Position numbers and translations under genes: made by a program. The notes beneath the pieces are model-generated. The model was not told the origin of the DNA and did no database searches. It saw only the letters and a list, made by a program, of their open reading frames with translations. DNA of 64,000 nucleotides from Streptomyces sp. NBC_00094 (GTDB lineage Bacteria; Actinomycetota; Actinomycetes; Streptomycetales; Streptomycetaceae): assembly GCF_026343125.1 (NCBI RefSeq), contig NZ_JAPEMB010000001.1, forward strand, positions 7,011,501-7,075,500. Reading direction: 5' to 3'. This document shows, in pieces, positions 25,417 to 34,272 of the stretch (its first letter is position 1; the number at the start of each line of letters is the position of its first letter).

Positions 25417-28341
25417 ATGTCCCGACCACCGGCAAGACGATCCCCCGCACATCGCTCACGCCGGCAGCTGACCGCGCTGGCCGCGGCGCTGTCCCTCCCC
25501 CTCGGCCTCACGGCCGTCGGCGCCACCACGGCCCAGGCCGCCTCCGTGCAGTGCAGCGTCGACTACAAGACGAACGACTGGGGTTCGGGCTTCACCGCCG
25601 AACTCACGCTCACCAACCGGGCCGCCGAAGCCCTCAACGGCTGGGCGCTGACCTACTCCTACGCCGGTGACCAGAAGCTCACCAACGGCTGGAGCGGCAC
25701 CTGGTCCCAGTCCGGCAAGAACGTCACGGTGACCAACGCCTCCTGGAACGGCACGCTCGCCGCGGGCGCCGCCGTCACCACCGGCGCCCAGTTCACCTAC
25801 AGCGGGGCCAACGCCGCCCCGACCTCCTTCGCGGTCAACGGCACCCCCTGCACCGGCGCCCACCAGCCGCCGGTCGCCGTCCTGACCAGCCCGACCGCGG
25901 GCGCCGTCTTCACCGCGGGCGACGCCGTGCCGCTCGCCGCCACCGCCGCCGCGGCGGACGGCGCCACCGTCGGCAAGGTGGAGTTCTACAGCGACACCAC
26001 GCTCCTCGGCACCGACACCACCGCGCCCTTCGCCTTCAGCGCGGCCGGCCTCGCCACCGGGGCGCACTCCCTCTACGCCAAGGCGTACGACAGCCTCGGC
26101 GCCTCCGCCGAGTCGGCGCCCGTCGGCATCACCGTCGCCGCCGGAGCCGCGCTGGTCGCCTCCCCGAGCCAGCTCGGGGTCCGCCAGGGCGCCACCGGCA
26201 CCTTCGACCTGAAGCTCTCCACCGCCCCCACCGCCAACGTCACGGTGGGCGTCGCCCGTACCTCGGGCAACACCAACCTCACCGTGACCCCGGCCACGCT
26301 CACCTTCACCCCGGCGAACTGGAACACCGCCCAGAAGGTGACCGTCGCCGCCGCGGCCACCGGTACCGGCTCCGCCGTCTTCACGGCCACCGCCCCCGGC
26401 CACACCAAGGCCGAGGTCACGGTCGCGCAGCTGGCCGCCGACTCCACGTACGACGCCCGCTTCCTCGACCTGCACGGGAAGATCACCAACCCGGCCAACG
26501 GCTACTTCTCGCCCGAGGGCATCCCGTACCACTCCGTGGAGACCCTGATCGTCGAGGCCCCCGACCACGGGCACGAGACGACCTCGGAGGCGTACAGCTA
26601 TCTCATCTGGCTCCAGGCCATGTACGGGAAGATCACCGGCGACTGGACCAAGTTCAACGGCGCCTGGGAGACCATGGAGAAATTCATGATCCCCACCCAC
26701 GCCGACCAGCCGACCGGCTCCTCCTACAACGCCGCGAAGCCGGCCACCTACGCCCCCGAGTGGGACCTGCCGTCGCAGTACCCGGCGAAGCTCGACTCCG
26801 GCGTCACCTCGGGCTCCGACCCGATCGCCGCCGAGCTCAAGAGCGCCTACGGAACCGACGACGTCTACGGCATGCACTGGCTCCAGGACGTCGACAACGT
26901 CTACGGCTTCGGCAACGAGCCGGGGAAGTGCTCCGCCGGACCGACGGCGACCGGCCCCTCGTACATCAACACCTTCCAGCGCGGCCCGCAGGAGTCCGTC
27001 TGGGAGACCGTCACCCACCCCACCTGTGACAACTTCACCTACGGCGGGAAGAACGGCTACCTGGACCTCTTCACCGGGGACGCCTCCTACGCCAAGCAGT
27101 GGAAGTACACCAACGCCCCCGACGCCGACGCCCGCGCCGTCCAGGCCGCCTACTGGGCCGACCTCTGGGCCAAGGGCCAGGGCAAGGGCACCCAGGTCGC
27201 CACGACCGTCGGCAAGGCCGCCAAGATGGGCGACTACCTGCGGTACGCGATGTTCGACAAGTACTTCAAGAAGGCCGGGAACTGCGTCGGCCCGACCGCC
27301 TGCCCGGCCGGCACCGGCAAGGACAGCGCCCACTACCTGATGTCCTGGTACTACGCCTGGGGCGGCGCCACCGACACCTCGGCGGGCTGGTCCTGGCGGA
27401 TCGGCTCCAGCCACGCCCACGGCGGCTACCAGAACCCCCTCGCCGCCTACGCGCTCAGCTCCTACGCCCCGCTCAAGCCCAAGTCGACGACGGGCGCGGC
27501 GGACTGGGCGACCAGCCTCGACCGGCAGCTGGAGTTCTACCGCTGGCTCCAGTCCGACGAGGGCGCCATCGCGGGCGGCGCCACCAACAGCTGGCAGGGC
27601 CGCTACGCCACCCCGCCGGCCGGGACGCCCACCTTCCACGGCCTCTTCTACGACGAGAAGCCCGTCTACCACGACCCCGCGTCCAACCAGTGGTTCGGCT
27701 TCCAGGCCTGGTCCATGGAGCGGGTCGCCGAGTACTACCAGCAGACCGGTGACGCCGAGGCCAAGACGGTCCTCGACAAGTGGGTCTCCTGGGCACTCTC
27801 GAAGACCACGGTCAACCCGGACGGCACCTTCCGCATCCCCTCCACCCTCCAGTGGTCCGGCGCGCCCGACACCTGGAACGCGACGACCCCCGGCGCCAAC
27901 GCCGGTCTGCACGTCACCGTCGCCGACTACACGAACGACGTCGGGGTGGCCGCCGCCTACGCCAAGACCCTGACGTACTACGCGGCCAAGTCCGGCCACG
28001 CCGAGGCCAAGCGCGTCGCCAAGGCCCTGCTCGACGGCATGTGGGACCACCACCAGGACCCGCTGGGCATCGCCGTCGCGGAGACCCGCGCCGACTACAA
28101 CCGCTTCGACGACCCGGTGTACGTACCGAGCGGCTGGACCGGCGTCATGCCGAACGGCGACACGGTGAACAACACCTCCACCTTCGCCTCGATGCGCACC
28201 TTCTACCAGGACGACCCGGCCTGGCCGAAGATCGAGGCCTACCTGGCGGGCGGCGCCGCCCCCGTCTTCACCTACCACCGGTTCTGGGCCCAGGCGGACA
28301 TCGCCCTGGCCATGGGCTCGTACGCGGAGCTTCTCGAATAG
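25417..28341 (+). CDS. secreted GH48 reducing-end cellobiohydrolase with CBM2 and Ig-like modules
   Basis: Exported processive cellulase of 974 residues, the usual GH6 partner. Signal peptide (ending GATTAQAAS, about 42), CBM2 (about 43-147, CSVDYKTNDWGSGFTAEL), a bacterial Ig-like module (about 149-245, PPVAVLTSPTAGAVFTAGD, VEFYSDTTLLGTDTT), a second beta-sandwich (about 250-345), and the GH48 catalytic part (about 347-974). Catalytic Glu is in HETTSEAYSYLIWLQAMYGK; other landmarks are YGMHWLQDVDNVYGFGN, SWRIGSSHAHGGYQNP and TYHRFWAQADIALAMG. It is divergent from GH5-GH6 and likely CebR-controlled. Confidence 0.93.
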   Translation: MSRPPARRSPAHRSRRQLTALAAALSLPLGLTAVGATTAQAASVQCSVDYKTNDWGSGFTAELTLTNRAAEALNGWALTYSYAGDQKLTNGWSGTWSQSGKNVTVTNASWNGTLAAGAAVTTGAQFTYSGANAAPTSFAVNGTPCTGAHQPPVAVLTSPTAGAVFTAGDAVPLAATAAAADGATVGKVEFYSDTTLLGTDTTAPFAFSAAGLATGAHSLYAKAYDSLGASAESAPVGITVAAGAALVASPSQLGVRQGATGTFDLKLSTAPTANVTVGVARTSGNTNLTVTPATLTFTPANWNTAQKVTVAAAATGTGSAVFTATAPGHTKAEVTVAQLAADSTYDARFLDLHGKITNPANGYFSPEGIPYHSVETLIVEAPDHGHETTSEAYSYLIWLQAMYGKITGDWTKFNGAWETMEKFMIPTHADQPTGSSYNAAKPATYAPEWDLPSQYPAKLDSGVTSGSDPIAAELKSAYGTDDVYGMHWLQDVDNVYGFGNEPGKCSAGPTATGPSYINTFQRGPQESVWETVTHPTCDNFTYGGKNGYLDLFTGDASYAKQWKYTNAPDADARAVQAAYWADLWAKGQGKGTQVATTVGKAAKMGDYLRYAMFDKYFKKAGNCVGPTACPAGTGKDSAHYLMSWYYAWGGATDTSAGWSWRIGSSHAHGGYQNPLAAYALSSYAPLKPKSTTGAADWATSLDRQLEFYRWLQSDEGAIAGGATNSWQGRYATPPAGTPTFHGLFYDEKPVYHDPASNQWFGFQAWSMERVAEYYQQTGDAEAKTVLDKWVSWALSKTTVNPDGTFRIPSTLQWSGAPDTWNATTPGANAGLHVTVADYTNDVGVAAAYAKTLTYYAAKSGHAEAKRVAKALLDGMWDHHQDPLGIAVAETRADYNRFDDPVYVPSGWTGVMPNGDTVNNTSTFASMRTFYQDDPAWPKIEAYLAGGAAPVFTYHRFWAQADIALAMGSYAELLE

Positions 28342-28379
28342 CAGCCCGCCCCGCATGGAGACGGCTCCGCGTACGACGA

Positions 28380-28413
28380 GGCCGGGTGGACCCCACAGGG
28401 GGCCCGCCCGGCC
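28380..28413 (+). terminator. terminator after the GH48 gene
   Basis: GGCCGGGTGG pairs with CCGCCCGGCC (one G-U pair), with an inner ACCCC/GGGGG extension and a short loop. A T-rich stretch (gttttcg) follows downstream. It lies 39 bases after the GH48 stop. Confidence 0.65.
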
Positions 28414-28558
28414 TTCGGCCGTTTTCGTGGATTCGAGAAGAGACCTCCGGACCGCGCTCGACCTCCCCGTCACCGGGGTGAGTACGCGTACTCAGGTGCC
28501 GTCGCCCGGACTCCTCCATGCTGGTGCGCGCATGCCGGACCGTCTCAGGGGGACACCT

Positions 28559-30343
28559 ATGGACCACGCCTTGCAGCTGCGCGCTGCCACGCCCAGCGAT
28601 CACGACTGGATCCACGAGCTGCGCCATCGCGTGTACGCGGAGGAGTTGGGCCAGCATCCGGTGGATCCGTCGGGGCGGCTGAGCGACGGGCTCGACGGCG
28701 ACAACGTGTATCTCGTGGCCGCGCGCGGGGAGACGCGGATCGGCTTCGTCAGTCTCACCCCGCCCTGGGTCGGCCGCTATGGCCTGGACAAGTACCTGAC
28801 GCGCGAGGAGCTGCCGGTCCTGACGGACGAGGCGCCGTTCGAGATCCGGGTCCTGACCGTCGAGGAGCGCTGGCGGTCCACCGCGGCGGCGCCGCTCCTC
28901 ATGTACGCGGCGCTGCGCTGGATCGCGGCGCGGGGCGGTCGCCGGGTGGTGGCGATGGGACGCACGGACCTGCTCGACATGTACCTCGCCACCGGGCTGC
29001 GGCCGGTGGGACGTACGGTCCGCTCGGGCGCCGTGTCGTTCGAGGTGCTGAGCGGATCCGTGGCCGAGCTGACGAGGACGGTCGGGGAGCGCCACGGCCG
29101 GACCCTGGAACGGCTGCGGGCGGGCCTGGACTGGCAGTTGGACGTGGAGTTCGCCCCGCGCGCGGACGGCTGTGAGCACGGCGGCGCCTTCTTCTCGGCG
29201 ATCGGTACGGACTTCCGTACGCTGACCCGACGTCACGAGGTCGTCGCGGCCGATGTGCTGGACGCCTGGTTCCCGCCGTCCCCCGCCGTCCGCGCGGTCC
29301 TGTCGGAGGATCCGGGGTGGGCGGCGAGGACCTCGCCGCCGACGGGCGCGGAAGGGCTGCTCGCGGAGATCGCCGGCGTCCGTGGGCTGCCGGCGGAGTC
29401 GCTGGTCGTCGGGGCGGGCTCGTCCGACCTGATCTTCCGGGCGTTCGGCCGGTGGCTGACGCCGGGGAGCCGGGTGCTCCTGGTGGATCCGGGCTACGGG
29501 GAGTACGCCCATGTCACCGAGCGGGTGATCGGCTGCCGGGTCGACCGGCTCCGGCTGCGCCGGGAGGACGGCTGGCTGCTCGATCCGGCCCGGCTCGCCG
29601 CCGCGACCCGGAGTGTCGGTTACGACCTCGTGGTGGTGGTCAATCCGAACAACCCGACCGGCCGCCACGCTCCCGCCGACGCGCTGCGCGCGGTGATCGA
29701 GGCCTCGCCCGCGCGGACCCGGTGGTGGATCGACGAGGCGTACCTGGGCTATGTCGATCCGGCGGACTCGCTGGCCGGGCTCGCCTCGGTCGACCCCCGG
29801 GTCGTGGTCTGCACCTCGCTGTCGAAGATGTACGCGCTGTCGGGGATGCGGGCCGCGTATCTGGTGGCGGACCCGGACACGGCCGGTGAGCTGCGCCGCT
29901 GGACGCCGCCGTGGCCCGTGAGCCTGCCGGCCCAGTTGGCCGCCGTGACAGCGCTGCGCGACCCCGAGTACTACGCGGAACGCTGGGCGCGCACCGCCGT
30001 GCTGCGCCGGGGGCTCGCCGCCGGGCTCGCGGAGCTCGACGGGTTCTGCGCGGTCGACGAGGGGGTGGCGAACTTCCTCACGGTGACCCTGCCGCCGGAC
30101 GGGCCGAGCGCGGCCCGGCTGGTGCGCGAGTGCCGCCGCCACGACGTGTACCTGCGGGACCTGTCGCCGATGTCCCCGGCGTACGAGGGGCGGACCGTCC
30201 GCGTCGCCGTCCGTGACACGGCGGAGAACGCGCGGATCGTGGCGGCGTGCCGGAGCGCCCTGGAGGCGCTGCGCGCACCGGTGCCGGTGCCGGTGTCGGT
30301 GGCGGTGGCGTCGGGCGTCCCGGACGGGCGGGTCTCCCGGTGA
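28559..30343 (+). CDS. GNAT acyltransferase fused to a fold type I PLP aminotransferase
   Basis: Cytosolic two-domain protein of 594 residues. Residues about 1-185 form a GNAT-type acyltransferase resembling N-acyl amino acid synthases (ELRHRVYAEELGQHP, FEIRVLTVEERWRSTAAAPLLMYAALRWIAARGGRRVVAMG). Residues about 245-585 form a histidinol-phosphate aminotransferase-like domain with NPNNPTG (362-368), D392 in DEAYLGY and the PLP lysine K423 in TSLSKMYALSGMRAAYLV. ATG at 28559 has AGGGGGA five bases upstream. Its stop overlaps a CdsA-like gene. The reaction is unknown; an amino-containing acyl product feeding a CDP-activated lipid is inference. Confidence 0.8.
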   Translation: MDHALQLRAATPSDHDWIHELRHRVYAEELGQHPVDPSGRLSDGLDGDNVYLVAARGETRIGFVSLTPPWVGRYGLDKYLTREELPVLTDEAPFEIRVLTVEERWRSTAAAPLLMYAALRWIAARGGRRVVAMGRTDLLDMYLATGLRPVGRTVRSGAVSFEVLSGSVAELTRTVGERHGRTLERLRAGLDWQLDVEFAPRADGCEHGGAFFSAIGTDFRTLTRRHEVVAADVLDAWFPPSPAVRAVLSEDPGWAARTSPPTGAEGLLAEIAGVRGLPAESLVVGAGSSDLIFRAFGRWLTPGSRVLLVDPGYGEYAHVTERVIGCRVDRLRLRREDGWLLDPARLAAATRSVGYDLVVVVNPNNPTGRHAPADALRAVIEASPARTRWWIDEAYLGYVDPADSLAGLASVDPRVVVCTSLSKMYALSGMRAAYLVADPDTAGELRRWTPPWPVSLPAQLAAVTALRDPEYYAERWARTAVLRRGLAAGLAELDGFCAVDEGVANFLTVTLPPDGPSAARLVRECRRHDVYLRDLSPMSPAYEGRTVRVAVRDTAENARIVAACRSALEALRAPVPVPVSVAVASGVPDGRVSR

Positions 30344-31143
30344 CGACGGTCCCCGCTCTCGTGCCCTACCTCGGCGGGGCACTGGCGGTCGGAGGGCTCG
30401 CGGTGGCGGCGACCAGGCGGCGTGAGCTGATGGTCCGCTGGTGCGTGTGGGCGCTCGGAGTTCCCCTGGTCACCGCCGCGTTCTGGCTCGGTCCGCCGGG
30501 GATCGCGGTGCTCGCGACCGTGGTCGCGGTGGTCGCGGTGGCGGAGTTCGGCGGGCTGCTGCGGCTGGGCCCGGTGGACCGGGCGGTGTTGGGCACGGCG
30601 GTCGTCGGGCTCGTCCTGACCGCCTGGCTCGCACCCGGCGAGGTGCTCCGGGTGGCGGCGGTCGGGGCGCTCGCGATCGCCGGGGTGCCCCTGCTGTCGG
30701 GCGACGCGGAGCACGGGCTCCGCCGGCTGGGGGCGGGCCTGCTCGGGCTCGTGTGGCTGGGCGCCCTGGCCGGTCTCGTGCCGTCGGGTGCCCTCGGCCT
30801 CGTCCTGTTCGTGGCCGTGTCGATCGCCGACATCGTCGCGTACGGGGCGGGCCGCCGTCTCGGCGGCCCCCGGCTCTCCCCGCTGTCGCCCGCCAAGCGG
30901 TGGAGCGGAACGCTGGCCGGGGCGGCTGCCGGTCTCTGCGTGCTCGCCGTGCTGTCGTGCCTGACGTGGCAGACGGCGGTGGCCGTGGCGGTCGGCGGCC
31001 CGCTCGGGGACCTGCTGGAGTCGATGGTCAAGCGGGGCGCCCGTGCGAAGGACGCCGGCCGTTGGCTGCCCGGCTCCGGCGGTCTGCTGGACCGGATCGA
31101 CTCCCTCCTCGTCGCCCTGGCGGTGCTGCTGGTCCTGGGCTGA
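30340..31143 (+). CDS. CdsA-like phosphatidate cytidylyltransferase
   Basis: Integral membrane enzyme of 267 residues with about eight hydrophobic segments, first at LVPYLGGALAVGGLAVA. The family active site is clear: ADIVAYGAGRRLGG, LSPAKRWSGTLAG, then ESMVKRGARAKDAGRWLPG with GGLLDRIDS, matching the CDP-diglyceride synthetase signature except for a Ser where a His is typical before GGLLDR. GTG start overlaps the fusion gene stop by four bases (GTGA). Streptomyces carries a housekeeping cdsA elsewhere, so this copy is probably dedicated to the acyl/aminotransferase product. Confidence 0.8.
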   Translation: MTTVPALVPYLGGALAVGGLAVAATRRRELMVRWCVWALGVPLVTAAFWLGPPGIAVLATVVAVVAVAEFGGLLRLGPVDRAVLGTAVVGLVLTAWLAPGEVLRVAAVGALAIAGVPLLSGDAEHGLRRLGAGLLGLVWLGALAGLVPSGALGLVLFVAVSIADIVAYGAGRRLGGPRLSPLSPAKRWSGTLAGAAAGLCVLAVLSCLTWQTAVAVAVGGPLGDLLESMVKRGARAKDAGRWLPGSGGLLDRIDSLLVALAVLLVLG

Positions 31144-31215
31144 GCCACGGCGCCGCCGCCCTCCAGGCCGCGGCGACCGTCGCCCCGCCCGCTCCGGTAC
31201 CGCCGCGGAGATCCA

Positions 31216-31244
31216 TTGACGCGCGCGAGCTCCGCTCCTACGTT
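31216..31244 (+). promoter_or_regulatory. promoter of the GH51 gene
   Basis: TTGACG (31216-31221), 17 bases, TACGTT (31239-31244), a good vegetative-type promoter. The expected transcription start lies just beyond the -10, inside the inverted repeat at 31244-31295. Confidence 0.65.
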
Positions 31245-31295
31245 CTCGTTCGGACATCCGACCGTTGGTCGATATATCGAACAATCCGAACGAGA
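31244..31295. promoter_or_regulatory. nested inverted repeats in the GH51 leader
   Basis: Outer arms TCTCGTTCGGA (31244-31254) and TCCGAACGAGA (31285-31295) are exact reverse complements with a 30-base spacer. Inside lies the perfect palindrome TCGATATATCGA (31269-31280), slightly off centre. All of it lies between the -10 and the ribosome-binding site, so it probably acts as one or two operators or an RNA hairpin. It differs from the AAGCGCTT boxes of the neighbouring operons. Confidence 0.6.
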
Positions 31296-31304
31296 GGGAA
31301 TCGC

Positions 31305-32828
31305 GTGTCCCACACCGAACACACCACCCACACCGCTCGTTTCACCCTCGACCCCGACTTCACCGTCGGCCCCGTCGACCCCCGCCTCTTCGGCTCCTTC
31401 GTCGAGCATCTCGGGCGCTGCGTCTACACCGGCATCCACGAGCCCGGCCACCCGGCCGCCGACGAGGACGGTCTGCGCGCCGACGTCCTGGAGCTCGTCC
31501 GTGAGCTGGGCGTCACCGCGATCCGCTACCCCGGCGGCAACTTCGTCTCCGGGTACCGCTGGGAGGACGGCGTCGGCCCGGTCGGGGAGCGGCCGCGCCG
31601 GCTCGACGTCGCCTGGCGGTCCACCGAGACCAACCGCTTCGGCCTGAGCGAGTTCATGACCTTCGTGCGGAAGGCCGGACCCGAGGCCGAGCCGATGATG
31701 GCGCTCAACCTCGGCACCCGCGGCATCACCGAGGCCATGGACCTCGTCGAGTACGCCAATCACCCCGGCGGCACCGAGCTCTCCGACCGCCGCGTCGCCC
31801 ACGGCGACAAGGACCCCTTCGGGATCCGGCTGTGGTGCCTGGGCAACGAGATGGACGGCACCTGGCAGACCGGCCAGAAGACCGCAGAGGAGTACGGCAG
31901 GCTCGCCGCGCAGACGGCCCGCGCCCTGCGGAGCATCGACCCCGGCCTCGAACTCGTCGCCTGCGGCAGCTCGGCGCGCGGGCTGCCGACCTTCGCCGCC
32001 TGGGAGGCCACGGTCCTCGCGGAGACGTACGAGGTCGTCGACCACGTCTCGCTGCACGCCTACTACGAGGAGGAGGACGGCGACCGCGACTCCTTCCTCG
32101 CCTCCGCCGTCGACATGGAGGCCTTCATCGAGGAGGTGGTCGCCACCTGCGACCACGTGGGCGCCCGGCTGAAGTCCCCGAAGCGGCTCACGCTCTCCTT
32201 CGACGAGTGGAACGTCTGGTACCAGCGCCGGCCCAACCCGCACGCGGTGGAGGACTGGCAGGAGGCCCCGCGCATCCTGGAGGACGTCTACACCGTCACC
32301 GACGCCGTCGTCTTCGGCACCCTCCTGATCACCCTGCTGCGCCATGCCGACCGGGTCGCGGTGGCCTGTCTCGCCCAGCTCGTCAACGTGATCGCCCCGA
32401 TCATGACGGAGCCCGGCGGCCCCGCCTGGCGCCAGACGACCTTCTTCCCCTTCGCGCAGGCGTCCCGGCACGGCCGCGGCACCGTCCTCGACGTCCGCGT
32501 GGACGCGCCCTCGTACCCCACGGCGAGGTTCGGGGACGTGCCCCTGCTGCACGCCACGGCCGTACGCGGCGAGGACGGCTCGGTGACGGTCTTCGCGGTC
32601 AACCGTGACCGGAACGCGCCCCTGCCGTTGCGGGTGACGCTGTGTGGACTCGGTCTCGACCGGGTCGTCGAGCACAGCGCGCTCGCCGACGCGGACCCCG
32701 AGGCCCGCAACACGCTCGACGAGCCGGAGCGGGTCGTCCCGCACCCGGTGGACGGCTCGACGCTCGACGACGGGCTTCTGCGGGCCGTCCTCGAGCCGAT
32801 GTCCTGGAACGTCATCCGGCTGGCCTGA
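31305..32828 (+). CDS. GH51 alpha-L-arabinofuranosidase, intracellular
   Basis: Enzyme of 507 residues that releases L-arabinose from arabino-oligosaccharides. Acid/base E182 in CLGNEMDG; nucleophile E301 in LSFDEWNVWY; N-terminal GSFVEHLGRCVYTGI and AIRYPGGNFVSGYRWEDGVGP are hallmarks. A C-terminal beta-sandwich (about 390-507) ends the chain. No signal peptide, so it acts on imported oligomers. GTG start with GAGAGGGA upstream. It precedes the sugar importer operon, but each has its own promoter and operator, so control is separate. Confidence 0.93.
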   Translation: MSHTEHTTHTARFTLDPDFTVGPVDPRLFGSFVEHLGRCVYTGIHEPGHPAADEDGLRADVLELVRELGVTAIRYPGGNFVSGYRWEDGVGPVGERPRRLDVAWRSTETNRFGLSEFMTFVRKAGPEAEPMMALNLGTRGITEAMDLVEYANHPGGTELSDRRVAHGDKDPFGIRLWCLGNEMDGTWQTGQKTAEEYGRLAAQTARALRSIDPGLELVACGSSARGLPTFAAWEATVLAETYEVVDHVSLHAYYEEEDGDRDSFLASAVDMEAFIEEVVATCDHVGARLKSPKRLTLSFDEWNVWYQRRPNPHAVEDWQEAPRILEDVYTVTDAVVFGTLLITLLRHADRVAVACLAQLVNVIAPIMTEPGGPAWRQTTFFPFAQASRHGRGTVLDVRVDAPSYPTARFGDVPLLHATAVRGEDGSVTVFAVNRDRNAPLPLRVTLCGLGLDRVVEHSALADADPEARNTLDEPERVVPHPVDGSTLDDGLLRAVLEPMSWNVIRLA

Positions 32829-32874
32829 CAGCCTCGTTGTTGAATCCTTTCACAGGGGCCCTCGCGGCCCGCCC

Positions 32875-32890
32875 TTCGAAGCGCTTCGAA
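32875..32890. promoter_or_regulatory. LacI-type palindrome upstream of the importer operon
   Basis: TTCGAAGCGCTTCGAA, perfect 16-bp palindrome with an AAGCGCTT core, about 18 bases upstream of the -35 element. With the box at 32943-32956 it brackets the promoter. Confidence 0.65.
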
Positions 32891-32907
32891 AGATCCTGTC
32901 CGAAGCG

Positions 32908-32936
32908 TTGACGTGGCTGACGGACAACCCTACTTT
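32908..32936 (+). promoter_or_regulatory. promoter of the rhamnogalacturonan importer operon
   Basis: TTGACG (32908-32913), 17 bases, TACTTT (32931-32936). Strong vegetative-type match between two LacI-like operators. Confidence 0.7.
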
Positions 32937-32942
32937 GTCCCA

Positions 32943-32956
32943 GCAAGCGCTTTCCT
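32943..32956. promoter_or_regulatory. LacI-type operator over the transcription start
   Basis: GCAAGCGCTTTCCT shares AAGCGCTTTC with the palindrome before lacI (43728-43747). Located just after the -10, ideal for repression by the LacI protein encoded at 43943-45106. Confidence 0.65.
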
Positions 32957-32988
32957 GAAACGTTCCATTAACGCGCGGAGGACGAACT

Positions 32989-34272
32989 GTGCGCACTCAA
33001 GGCACTGTTGACCGTCGGAGCATGCTCAAGGTCGCCGGCGGCTCGCTGGCGGCTCTCGGCCTGACTGCGGCGGGCTGTGGCACCGGCTCGGACTCCGGAG
33101 ACGGCACGGTCACCATTCGGTACAGCTGGTGGGGCTCGGAGGACCGGGCCAAGCGGATCAACCAGTCGATCGCGCTCTTCGAGAAGAAGTTTCCGAAGAT
33201 CAAGGTCAAGACCGACTTCCAGCCGTACGCCGACTTCTGGAAGAAGTTCAACACCCAGGCGTCCGGCGGCAACGCGCCGGACGTCTTCCAGAACGCCATC
33301 GGCTTCCTGCGCAAGTACGACGCGAAGAACGTCCTCCTCGACCTGCGCGAGCAGGCCGGGGCGGGGAACCTCCGCCTCGACGGGTTCCGGGCCGGCCTGG
33401 AGAAGTTCGGCGAGGTCGACGGCAAGCTCCTCGGCATACCCGTCGGCAGCAACTCGATGGCCCTCGTCGTCGACCAGGCCGTCTTCACCAAGGCCGGCGT
33501 CACCCCGAAGCCGGGCTGGACCTGGGACGAGTACCACGCGGCCCTCGCGAAGATCCAGGAGACCCAGGGCCGGGCGGGCGACGCGGGGCCGTACGGGATC
33601 ATGTACCTGTACGACCTCTACCTGCGCCAGCACGGCAAGGCGTTCTTCACCGCCTCCGGCCTCGGCTTCACCGAGACGGACCTGACGGACTGGTGGACCA
33701 AGGCCTTCGAGCGGGTGAAGTCCGGCGTCTACGCCGACCCCAAGAAGACCATCCCGGCCAAGCCCAAGTCGGCGGTCACCGCCGAACTCGCCGGCTGCGA
33801 GTTCACCTGGGACAACTTCGCCGTCCGCTACAGCTCCGAGGGCAAGAGCCGGTACGGGCTCGCCCCCATCCCCACGACGGACGGCCGCAAGACCGGCCAG
33901 TACCTCGGCTCCCTCATGCTCAGCGCCTCCAAGCGCACCAAGCACCCCAAGGAGGCCGCCCAGTTCATCGACTTCATGGTCCACGACCCCGAGGTCGGCA
34001 GGATCATGGGCTACGACCGGGGCGTCCCGGCCACCGAGGCCCAGTACCAGGCGTACGTGCCGACGGACGAGGTCGGCAAGCAGATCGCCGCGTACGAGAA
34101 GCAGCTCGTCGAGTCCCGCGTCCTGGAGCCGATCACACCGCACCCGGCCGGCGCCGACGTCTGCGAGGCCGCCTTCATGCGGCTCGCCGAGGAGATGTCC
34201 CTGGGCAAGCGCCCGGTCGCGGACGCGGTGAAGCAGTACTTCACCGAGGCGAAGACGGCGCTCTCCTCCTGA
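32989..34272 (+). CDS. sugar-binding lipoprotein of an ABC importer (YesO-like position)
   Basis: Extracellular solute-binding protein of 427 residues. The signal has a twin-arginine motif (DRRSMLK) and lipobox TAAGC with C30, so export is likely through Tat. Mature landmarks: TIRYSWWGSEDRAKRINQ, FEKKFPKIKVKTDF, NAPDVFQNAIGFL. GTG start. First gene of a tight operon with two permeases, a YesL-like protein, a PL26 lyase and a CE12 esterase, so it most likely binds rhamnogalacturonan oligosaccharides (inference from neighbours). Confidence 0.88.
   Translation: MRTQGTVDRRSMLKVAGGSLAALGLTAAGCGTGSDSGDGTVTIRYSWWGSEDRAKRINQSIALFEKKFPKIKVKTDFQPYADFWKKFNTQASGGNAPDVFQNAIGFLRKYDAKNVLLDLREQAGAGNLRLDGFRAGLEKFGEVDGKLLGIPVGSNSMALVVDQAVFTKAGVTPKPGWTWDEYHAALAKIQETQGRAGDAGPYGIMYLYDLYLRQHGKAFFTASGLGFTETDLTDWWTKAFERVKSGVYADPKKTIPAKPKSAVTAELAGCEFTWDNFAVRYSSEGKSRYGLAPIPTTDGRKTGQYLGSLMLSASKRTKHPKEAAQFIDFMVHDPEVGRIMGYDRGVPATEAQYQAYVPTDEVGKQIAAYEKQLVESRVLEPITPHPAGADVCEAAFMRLAEEMSLGKRPVADAVKQYFTEAKTALSS

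Noticed and set aside
25456..28473. Very long open frame antisense to the GH48 gene
   Set aside because: Repetitive V/G/R translation caused by high-GC third positions; the plus strand encodes clear CBM2, Ig-like and GH48 motifs over the whole span.
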